Shown in pieces: positions 1-6,476 of a stretch of 64,000 bases of DNA (position 1 is its first letter; each line of letters begins with the position of its first letter). This DNA is from Myxococcus sp. RHSTA-1-4. GTDB taxonomy: Bacteria; Myxococcota; Myxococcia; Myxococcales; Myxococcaceae. Below the pieces are notes generated by a model. The model did no database searches, was not told the DNA's origin, and worked only from the letters and a program-made list of their open reading frames with translations. Location: NCBI RefSeq assembly GCF_020037125.1, contig NZ_JAIQDG010000007.1, positions 186,001-250,000 on the forward strand, in the 5' to 3' direction. A program made the position numbers and the translations under genes.

Positions 1-828
1 GGAGCCGCAGAAGACCGCGGCGATCTCGTCCTCCTTCACGAACCCGAGCCAGCGCGTGACGTGGGTGCTCAGCGTCAGCACGAGCGTGAGGAAGAGCGCC
101 GCGCCCCCGAGTGTCACCGCCACGATGCCCCCTCCGTAGTTCGTGAAGAGCCCCGACTTCACCGAGTCGCAGAAGGACGCGTAGACCAGCACCAGGATGA
201 ACACCCTGTCGAACATGCTGGTGTAGCGCCGGTACCGCGTGAACCATCCCCCGAGCACCGGCCGGAGCAACTGGCCCATGACGAGGGGGAGCAGCAGCAG
301 CCCCGCCAGCTTGGTGATGGCGTCCCCCAGCGAGAGCGACTGTCCCGCCGTCGTGGCGAGCAGGCTGACGATGAGCGGTGTGAGCACGACGCCGATCAGG
401 CTCGACAGGCTCGCGTTGAAGATGGCCGCCGCCACGTTGCCGCGAGCCAGGCCCGTCATCGCCACCGAGGAGGAGATGGTCGACGGTACCGCGCACAGGT
501 AGAGGAAGCCCAGGGACAGCTCGGACGGGAGCCAGCGGCCCACCACTCCGTCGAGCAGCAGCCACAGCAGGGGAAAGACGCCAAAGGTGAACGCCTGCAC
601 CACCACGTGCAGCCGCCACTTCATGACGCCGGCCTTCAGGTTCGCCAGCGGCAGGCCGAGGCCATACAGGAGGAACACCACGAAGATGCCAACGTTGGCG
701 ACGACGTCCGCGTGCATCGCCCCGCCGGTCCGGCCGAAGTCGGGGAAGAGGGCGGCCAGCACCACGGCGGCGACCATTCCCACCAGGAACCAGTCCCGTG
801 CGAGGCGTTTCACGAGGTGAAGAGACAT
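1..828 (-). CDS. SBF-like (bile acid:sodium symporter-like) transporter, C-terminus cut
   Basis: The reading frame is open from the ATG at 826-828 to the window edge, giving 276 residues without a stop, so the C-terminus lies outside. The protein is a string of hydrophobic segments separated by short polar loops, about eight in the visible part, starting at WFLVGMVAAVVLAALFP and followed by VANVGIFVVFLLYGLGLPL. The pattern, the short N-terminus and the conserved CAVPSTISSSVAMT segment resemble the SBF-like (YfeH/PF13593) branch of the bile acid:sodium symporter family, which are inner-membrane carriers of organic anions. The substrate is unknown. It reads away from the SDR gene at 1063, and the 234 bp between them show no clear promoter. 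Confidence 0.75.
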   Translation of the reverse strand, partial: MSLHLVKRLARDWFLVGMVAAVVLAALFPDFGRTGGAMHADVVANVGIFVVFLLYGLGLPLANLKAGVMKWRLHVVVQAFTFGVFPLLWLLLDGVVGRWLPSELSLGFLYLCAVPSTISSSVAMTGLARGNVAAAIFNASLSSLIGVVLTPLIVSLLATTAGQSLSLGDAITKLAGLLLLPLVMGQLLRPVLGGWFTRYRRYTSMFDRVFILVLVYASFCDSVKSGLFTNYGGGIVAVTLGGAALFLTLVLTLSTHVTRWLGFVKEDEIAAVFCGS

Positions 829-1062
829 GGGCCGGCTCAATACCCCGGGCGGCGCGGGACCTCCACCACCGCCTGCATCGCTCCCGGGGACCGCGTGGCC
901 GGCTCCGACCGGGACTGGTACCGAGGCTTCGGCTTCGACGGCTCGCGCGGGCGCCCGGCGCGGGGGAGGGCCGGGGTGACTCACTGCCCCATGGGGCGCT
1001 TCGAGCGTCACGGCATTGCCCTTCACGGCGGCTTCCTCCACCATGTCGGCGGAGGTGAAAAC

Positions 1063-1833
1063 ATGATTCAGGATTCAAGTCGGTGCGCGCTCGTGACGGG
1101 CGCCGCGAACGGTATCGGTCTCGCGGTGGCGGAGAGCCTCGCGTCCCAGGGTGTCCGGGTGCTGGTGGCGGACCTGGACGAGGCGGCGGGCGCCGCGGTG
1201 GCGAAGCGGCTTCCCGGCGCGCGGTTCCAGCGCGCGGACGTGTCGTCCCGGGAGGACTGCCGCGCCCTGGTGGCCCACGCGGAGCGCGAGTGGGGACGGC
1301 TGGACATCCTCGTCAACAACGCGGGCCTCCAGCACGTCTCGCCCGTGGAGGAGTTCCCCGAGGACCGCTGGGAGCAGATGATCCGCATCATGCTCGTCGG
1401 TCCGTTCCTGCTGACGCGCTACGCCCTGCCGTTGATGTACGCCCGGAAGTGGGGGCGCATCGTCAACATCTCCTCGCTGCACGGGCTGGTGGCCTCGCCG
1501 TACAAGTCCGCGTACGTCTCCGCCAAGCACGGCCTCATGGGGCTGACCAAGACGGTCGCCCTCGAGGCCGCAGACAAGGGTGTGACGGTGAACGCGGTGT
1601 GCCCCGCCTATGTCCGCACGCCGCTGGTGGAGAAGCAGATCGCCGACCAGGCGCGCGTCCACGGCATCACCGAGACGGAGGTCGTGGAGAAGATCATGCT
1701 CGCGCCGGCCGCCGTGAAGCGGTTGCTGGAGCCGGCCGAGGTCGCCGCCTACGTCTCCTTCCTGTGCTCCGACGCCGCCTCCGGCATCACCGGGGCTGCG
1801 CAGGTGATGGACTGCGGCTGGACGGCTCGCTGA
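1063..1833 (+). CDS. SDR-family 3-hydroxybutyrate dehydrogenase-like enzyme
   Basis: This 256-residue classical short-chain dehydrogenase probably interconverts 3-hydroxybutyrate and acetoacetate with NAD in the cytosol. Visible marks are the cofactor motif TGAANGIG near residue 13, the NNAG motif near 86, the catalytic Ser in NISSLHG and the YVSAK Tyr/Lys pair near 150. The C-terminal GITGAAQVMDCGWTAR closely follows the ending typical of D-3-hydroxybutyrate dehydrogenases. The ATG at 1063 is chosen because GGAGGTG sits 5 bp upstream; the frame stays open far upstream but that part is low-complexity and has no family similarity. Its last 47 bp overlap the 3' end of the convergent transporter gene. 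Substrate assignment rests on family resemblance; another small hydroxy-acid is possible. Confidence 0.8.
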   Translation: MIQDSSRCALVTGAANGIGLAVAESLASQGVRVLVADLDEAAGAAVAKRLPGARFQRADVSSREDCRALVAHAEREWGRLDILVNNAGLQHVSPVEEFPEDRWEQMIRIMLVGPFLLTRYALPLMYARKWGRIVNISSLHGLVASPYKSAYVSAKHGLMGLTKTVALEAADKGVTVNAVCPAYVRTPLVEKQIADQARVHGITETEVVEKIMLAPAAVKRLLEPAEVAAYVSFLCSDAASGITGAAQVMDCGWTAR

Positions 1834-3151
1834 GCGAGTCTGGCGAGGGGCTCTCGGGGGCAACCTCCGTGAGCTCCTCCCGGAACGTCTCCGCCGACAG
1901 GTACACGGAGACGAGCGTGATGACGGCCAGGACCAGCATGTAGAGCGACACCGGCCACGCCTGTCCCCCCGAGCGCGCCAGCAGCGCGGTGGCAATCACC
2001 GGCGACAGGCCTCCCGCGAACACCGACGCGAGCTGGTAGCCCAGCGACGCCCCGCTGTAACGGACGCGGGTGCCGAACAGCTCGGAGAAGAAGCTCGCCT
2101 GCGGGCCGTACATGGCCGCGTGCGCGACGATGCCCAGCGAAATCGCCAGCCAGATGAGCCCCGTCGCCTTCGTGTCCAGCAGCCAGAAGAAGGGGAAGGA
2201 CATCAGGCCGCACCCCACCGCGCCGGCCAGGTACACCGGGCGGCGGCCGAAGCGGTCCGACGCGGCGCCAAACGCCGGAATCGCCACCAGGTGCACCGCC
2301 ATCGCCAGCAACACGCCGTTGAGGAACGTGGAGCGCGGCAGCCCCAGGCGCTCGGTGCCGTACGAGAGGACGAACGTGGTGATGATGTAGAAGAAGCCGT
2401 TCTCCGCGAAGCGCGCCCCCATCGCGAGGAGGATCTGCTTGGGGTAGGTGCGCAGCGCGTCCAGCACGGGAATGCGCGGCGCCGCCTCCTGGGGCTTGCG
2501 GTGCTGGAAGACGGGGGACTCCGCCACCTTCAGCCGAATGAAGACGCCCATGCCGATGAGCAGCGAGCTGAGCAGGAAGGGGACGCGCCAGCCCCAGGCG
2601 GTGAACGACTCCTCCGGCAGGCGGGAGAAGATGGAGAAGACCGCTGTCGCCAGCAGCATCCCCGCCGGGGCCCCCATCTGCGGCCAGCTTCCATAGAAGC
2701 CGCGCCGGTTCGGGGGGGCGTGCTCCACCGCCATCAGCACGGCGCCGCCCCACTCACCGCCCAGGCCGAAGCCCTGGATGAGCCGCAGCAGCACGAGCAG
2801 CGCCGGTGCCCAGACGCCCAGCGTGTCGTAGGTGGGCAGCAGGCCCACGGCGAAGGTCGCCACACCCATCATCATCAGGGTGGCGCTGAGCATGGCCTTC
2901 CGGCCCAGCTTGTCGCCGTAGTGGCCGAACACCACGCCACCGAGGGGACGGGCGACGAAGCCCACGGCGAAGGTGCCGAAGGCCGCCATCGTCCCCGTCA
3001 GCGGGTCGAAGGAGGGGAAGAACAGGCGGTTGAACACCAGCGCCGCCGCCGTCCCGTAGAGGAAGAAGTCGTACCACTCGATGGCCGTGCCGATGAAGCT
3101 CGCCACCGCCACCTTGATGATGGAGTCCTGCCGCTGCTGCGTCGGTTCCAA
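1787..3151 (-). CDS. MFS transporter, metabolite:H+ symporter (MHS) type
   Basis: A 454-residue inner-membrane carrier of the metabolite:H+ symporter group (related to ProP, ShiA and dicarboxylate carriers). The N-terminal signature IEWYDFFLYGTAAAL is diagnostic, followed by the GHYGDKLGRK loop 2-3 motif and GRRPVYLAGA in the second half. About twelve hydrophobic segments can be counted. The start is a TTG at 3149-3151, supported by a strong GGAGGGG 7 bp upstream and by the family start position. Its tail from about residue 430 is Ser/Pro-rich and overlaps the SDR gene on the other strand. With the SDR and porin alongside, it may import a small hydroxy-acid such as 3-hydroxybutyrate, but the sequence does not show the substrate. 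Confidence 0.85.
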   Translation of the reverse strand: MEPTQQRQDSIIKVAVASFIGTAIEWYDFFLYGTAAALVFNRLFFPSFDPLTGTMAAFGTFAVGFVARPLGGVVFGHYGDKLGRKAMLSATLMMMGVATFAVGLLPTYDTLGVWAPALLVLLRLIQGFGLGGEWGGAVLMAVEHAPPNRRGFYGSWPQMGAPAGMLLATAVFSIFSRLPEESFTAWGWRVPFLLSSLLIGMGVFIRLKVAESPVFQHRKPQEAAPRIPVLDALRTYPKQILLAMGARFAENGFFYIITTFVLSYGTERLGLPRSTFLNGVLLAMAVHLVAIPAFGAASDRFGRRPVYLAGAVGCGLMSFPFFWLLDTKATGLIWLAISLGIVAHAAMYGPQASFFSELFGTRVRYSGASLGYQLASVFAGGLSPVIATALLARSGGQAWPVSLYMLVLAVITLVSVYLSAETFREELTEVAPESPSPDSLSEPSSRSPSPAQPR

Positions 3152-3204
3152 GTCTTCCCCTCCCGAATCGAACGTGGTGTCGCCGGTCCGCGCTTCCGGA
3201 CGTC

Positions 3205-4635
3205 CTAGAGCAGCAGCCGCATCGTCACGAAGTACGAGGCGTCAATCTCGTCTTCCACCAGGTCCTGCTTCTTCTGGTAGCGCGCGTAGCGGGCGCCGAG
3301 CGCCACGTCCTCGGTGAACCAGTAGGTGCCACCGATGTTGAGGTACGTCTGCGTGGTGCGGGTGAGGGGCTCGCTGGCCGGGCTGTCGCCCGTCGCCGCC
3401 ACGTACGTGGGCGACCGGTCGGCGATGCGGGCGAACTGGACACCGACGCCCGAGCGGCCCTGGACGTTGAAGTCCACGCCGGCCGACAGCGAGGTGGCCG
3501 TGTACTTCGTGGACAGGAGCTGGTCCGCGAAGCCCGGGGTGCTGTTGGCGACGTCGTTCTGCACGCGGGCGATGTTGAAGAAGGGCGTGATGAAGAGGGG
3601 GATGCCCACGTTGGTGTGCAGCTTCAGCAGCACGTTGCCGCGGAGGTTGTTGCCGCGCAGGAGCGGGTCGGTGCGCGACGACGTCTGGTAGTTCACGTCG
3701 AACACCTGGGCCATCGCCTTCACCTCGAACAGCTCGTGCGTGTAACCCACGGACGGGCTGAGGACCTGGAAGTGCAGGTCGTCGTCGGGCTGGCCGTTGC
3801 GGTAGTTGCCCAGGGGCCGCTCCCAGAAGCGGCTGCCGCCGCCGAAGGTGCCGCCCACCTGGTAGGAACTGGAGGTGCTCAGCGGGTTGGCCGCGGTGAA
3901 GCCGAAGCCCACGCGGAAGCCCTTCCAGTTATAGGCCGCCTGCGCGCCCTGGCCGCGGTTGAAGCCGCTGTAGAGCAGCGGGTCTCGCGTGTACTTGTCC
4001 GCGAGCAGCGTGTCCGCGATGTGGGTGGAGATGTAGTCCACGCTGGCCGGGTCCACGATGATGCCCGCCTCCACCGTGGCACCCCAGCGCTGCAGGCGGA
4101 TGACCTGGTCGCGGACGCTGAAGGACGCGGTGCCCTCCCAGACGCCCGAGCCGTGCGCGCGGATGTTGCGCTCGAACTCGCTGCGGAAGGAGACGTACTC
4201 GCCCAGGCGGCCCTCGAAGCCGAAGCGCGTGAGCGCCAGCGTCGTCGCCCGGCTCTCGCGGCTGCGGTTCAGCGTCTGGATGAGGTTCTCCACGTGGATG
4301 CCGCCCGCGAGCGCGAGCAGGGGCTTCACGTAGAACGTCTCGTTGCCCACCGCGATGCGCGGACGGACCACGGGCGGAGGCCGCGGGTCAATTACCTCGG
4401 AGGTGCCCGCCATCTGCTCGGGCGTGGTGCCCGGCTTCTGCTCGTCCTTCGTGGGGGCCGCCTGCTCACTCCCGGCGGCGGGGCTGGCCTCGGTGGCCTG
4501 GGGCGCGTCGGCGGCCGGCGCGGACTGGGGAGCGGGAGGGGCCTCGGCGGTGGCGGGCGCCTGCTGGGCCCAGGCCGCCGGCGCGGCGCCCAGGGCGAGC
4601 GCGCAGAGAGTCGCGGTGAACGGGAATCGCTTCAT
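3205..4635 (-). CDS. Outer-membrane beta-barrel porin
   Basis: A 476-residue secreted protein. Residues 1-23 are a signal peptide ending AAWAQ, followed by about 70 residues of Ala/Pro/Glu-rich linker, then an extended region of alternating hydrophobic/polar strands rich in Tyr, Phe, Gly and Asn, typical of a porin barrel. The C-terminus ends in hydrophobic YFVTMRLLL, although not in the usual final Phe. The overall form resembles phosphate-selective-type (OprO/OprP) and related anion porins, but I see no specific ligand motif. The gene follows the transporter-SDR pair by 53 bp and is co-directional with the transporter and the hydrolase upstream. No Shine-Dalgarno is obvious before the ATG; the start is chosen by the signal peptide. 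Confidence 0.7.
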   Translation of the reverse strand: MKRFPFTATLCALALGAAPAAWAQQAPATAEAPPAPQSAPAADAPQATEASPAAGSEQAAPTKDEQKPGTTPEQMAGTSEVIDPRPPPVVRPRIAVGNETFYVKPLLALAGGIHVENLIQTLNRSRESRATTLALTRFGFEGRLGEYVSFRSEFERNIRAHGSGVWEGTASFSVRDQVIRLQRWGATVEAGIIVDPASVDYISTHIADTLLADKYTRDPLLYSGFNRGQGAQAAYNWKGFRVGFGFTAANPLSTSSSYQVGGTFGGGSRFWERPLGNYRNGQPDDDLHFQVLSPSVGYTHELFEVKAMAQVFDVNYQTSSRTDPLLRGNNLRGNVLLKLHTNVGIPLFITPFFNIARVQNDVANSTPGFADQLLSTKYTATSLSAGVDFNVQGRSGVGVQFARIADRSPTYVAATGDSPASEPLTRTTQTYLNIGGTYWFTEDVALGARYARYQKKQDLVEDEIDASYFVTMRLLL

Positions 4636-4665
4636 GGGGAGTGCTCGGGAAGGAGGGAAAGACGC

Positions 4666-4699
4666 GGGCCGGCCCGGCCATGAGGGCGTGGGCCGGCCC
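4666..4699. terminator. GC hairpin between hydrolase and porin genes
   Basis: Two copies of GGGCCGGCCC (4666-4675 and 4690-4699) are separated by 14 nt and can pair into a 10-bp stem. It lies 28 bp past the stop of the leftward hydrolase gene and 31 bp before the porin start. There is no T-run, so it could be a terminator, a processing site or simply an attenuating stem inside the transcript. Confidence 0.4.
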
Positions 4700-4726
4700 T
4701 GATTCAGGCGGGGAGGGTGGGGCGTG

Positions 4727-6163
4727 CTACTCGGCCAGGTAGCGCATCACCAGGTCGAGGCCGGCGGCGGAGCGCATGGAGCCGAAGTGGTTGGCGATGA
4801 AGCCCTTGTTGAAGTAGCCGCTGGTGTCGTAGTCGTTCAGCGTGGTGAGCGTGTTCTTCACGCAGCCGTCCATGTCGATGCGGGAGGCGGCCTCGGACAC
4901 GTAGAGGTCCTGGTAGTTCGTGCCGCGCTCCTTATCGGTCATGGTGATGGTGTAGTACTTCACCACGTTGTTCCCGCACTGGCCCGTCTTGCCGAAGGCG
5001 TAGTCCCCGTCCGCGCACGGCGTGGCGAAGAGGTCGCGGGGGCCGTTGAGCGGCTTGTGGAAGTACGTTTGCACGTAGTTGGAGCGGCTGCCCATCTCGC
5101 AGACGATGGTGCCGCGCATCGTCGTGTTGTTCTGGCAGAGCGAGCCGAGCGCGGGGTCATACGTGGACACACCGTGGTTGGCGCCCGAGCCGAGGATGAC
5201 GTGGCTGACCTGCGGGAAGGGGTTGATGGCGCCCGCGCGGCCGGAGCTCCACTCGACGTACATGCGGCGGAGCGCGTCGCGCGCCACGGTGACGCCCAGC
5301 GAGTGGCCGATGAGGGCGACCTTGCGGTTCGGCTGGTCCTTCATCACCGCCTTGAGGAGCGACTCGAGGATGGGCGTGGCCCAGCCGTGGTCGATGTTGC
5401 CCGAGGCGTTCTGCGTGCTGCTGTTGGCGGACGGGTCGATGCTGGTGACCACGTCGGTGCGGAAGTCCACCGCGATGACGCGGTAGCGCTGCGCGATGAG
5501 CATCTCCGCGAGCTGGTTCCTGGCGGTGGTGTCCGCGGTGAACTGGACGTTCTCGTAGGCGGTGTTGACGTCGGTGCCCGCCGGGAGCTGGAACTTCTCC
5601 CAGGTGTGCGGGCGGGTGGAGTTGCCGTGCACGAGGATGACGATGGGCTTCGAGGTGTCCTCGTTGTTCTGCGTGTACTCCTTGGCCGCGCAGGGATAGC
5701 CGGGGATCTTCGCCACGTTGCCGTCGAGGAAGCCGGTGGCGGCGTTGGGGCCGCCGAAGGCGGAGTTGCCGGTCCACTTCCCGTCATTGTTGCCGTCGAC
5801 GTACGGCGTGGCGCCGGTGGTGTTGCTCTTGTCGTAGTAGAGGTTCGTCACCGAGCAGCCCGGGTGGTTCGTCACCGGGCGGTAGTGGCCGTCATACTCG
5901 AGGTAGTTCTGCTGGGTCTGCGGCGCCGTGGTGGTGATTTCCTTCATCTCCGGCGCGTCGGTGATGGGCCAGGTGGAGATGTCGATGCCCGCCGCGGTCA
6001 CCTCCGAGGTCTTCGCGGCGATGCGCTCGCGACATGCCACGACCTCGGCGGGAAGCTCCGTCACTTGAGGGCCATCACCCGCCGGGTCCTGGTTCTGACA
6101 CGCGATGCCATAAAGACCGAGGACCGCAGCCACAGCACGAATACCCGCGCGACTCGTTGCCAT
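4727..6163 (-). CDS. Secreted alpha/beta hydrolase (lipase/polyester-hydrolase-like)
   Basis: A 478-residue exported hydrolase. The N-terminus has a hydrophobic segment ending GLYGIAC followed by QNQD, which reads as a lipoprotein signal with the Cys at about residue 22. Core motifs are the oxyanion-hole strand IVILVHGNS near residue 180 and the nucleophile elbow GHSLG near residue 275. Several Cys residues suggest disulfides outside the cytosol. The ATG at 6161-6163 follows GGAGC; longer in-frame upstream sequence lacks a signal. It may cleave lipids or polyesters such as polyhydroxybutyrate; the porin, transporter and hydroxybutyrate-type dehydrogenase downstream make the latter attractive but unproved. 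Confidence 0.65.
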   Translation of the reverse strand: MATSRAGIRAVAAVLGLYGIACQNQDPAGDGPQVTELPAEVVACRERIAAKTSEVTAAGIDISTWPITDAPEMKEITTTAPQTQQNYLEYDGHYRPVTNHPGCSVTNLYYDKSNTTGATPYVDGNNDGKWTGNSAFGGPNAATGFLDGNVAKIPGYPCAAKEYTQNNEDTSKPIVILVHGNSTRPHTWEKFQLPAGTDVNTAYENVQFTADTTARNQLAEMLIAQRYRVIAVDFRTDVVTSIDPSANSSTQNASGNIDHGWATPILESLLKAVMKDQPNRKVALIGHSLGVTVARDALRRMYVEWSSGRAGAINPFPQVSHVILGSGANHGVSTYDPALGSLCQNNTTMRGTIVCEMGSRSNYVQTYFHKPLNGPRDLFATPCADGDYAFGKTGQCGNNVVKYYTITMTDKERGTNYQDLYVSEAASRIDMDGCVKNTLTTLNDYDTSGYFNKGFIANHFGSMRSAAGLDLVMRYLAE

Positions 6164-6476
6164 TTGTAGCTCCGTTGCAATCGCTATTTGATTTCGGTGG
6201 AGAGTGCGAGCGCGTCCCCTGGCGAAGGCCTGCACCTGGTGGAAGGGGATGCCCCGGCCCGCGGCGTGAACGACGAGCGCCGCAAGTGGGCGATTCGTAC
6301 CAAACGCAAGGCTCGCGGAGCAAATCGGACTTGAAGGGTGATTCAACTTTCGACGGCCGTGAGTTGAACATCGGTTCAACATCGCAGCGCGTCATGGACC
6401 TGAAGCCTGATTCAGTATTGCAGTGCGTCAGGGATTGAGGCGCCAGCGCGCCGCTGAAGGTGCGCGTCGCGATGCG
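6164..6476. other. Intergenic region upstream of the secreted hydrolase
   Basis: These 313 bp separate the hydrolase start from the end of the monooxygenase gene. I see no gene. The stretch 6320-6420 is locally AT-richer than its surroundings and carries the palindrome described separately plus a CCTGATTCAG (6406) that recurs at 4698, on the far side of the hydrolase gene. Confidence 0.6.
6363..6380. promoter_or_regulatory. Perfect inverted repeat, candidate operator
   Basis: GTTGAAC-ATCG-GTTCAAC is a perfect 7-bp inverted repeat with a 4-nt spacer; a third TTCAAC/GTTGAA half-site lies at 6342. It sits about 200 bp upstream of the leftward hydrolase gene. The form is that of a dimeric repressor site, but the protein is unknown. 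Confidence 0.4.

Noticed and set aside
61..1062. In-frame extension of the SDR gene upstream by over 300 residues
   Set aside because: It is low-complexity Arg/Glu/His-rich sequence antisense to the transporter at 1-828; the strong ribosome site at 1051 sets the true start.
4698..6416. CCTGATTCAG repeated at 4698 and 6406 as flanking repeats of a mobile element
   Set aside because: Only 10 bp long, same orientation but no transposase and no target duplication; likely chance or a minor regulatory motif.
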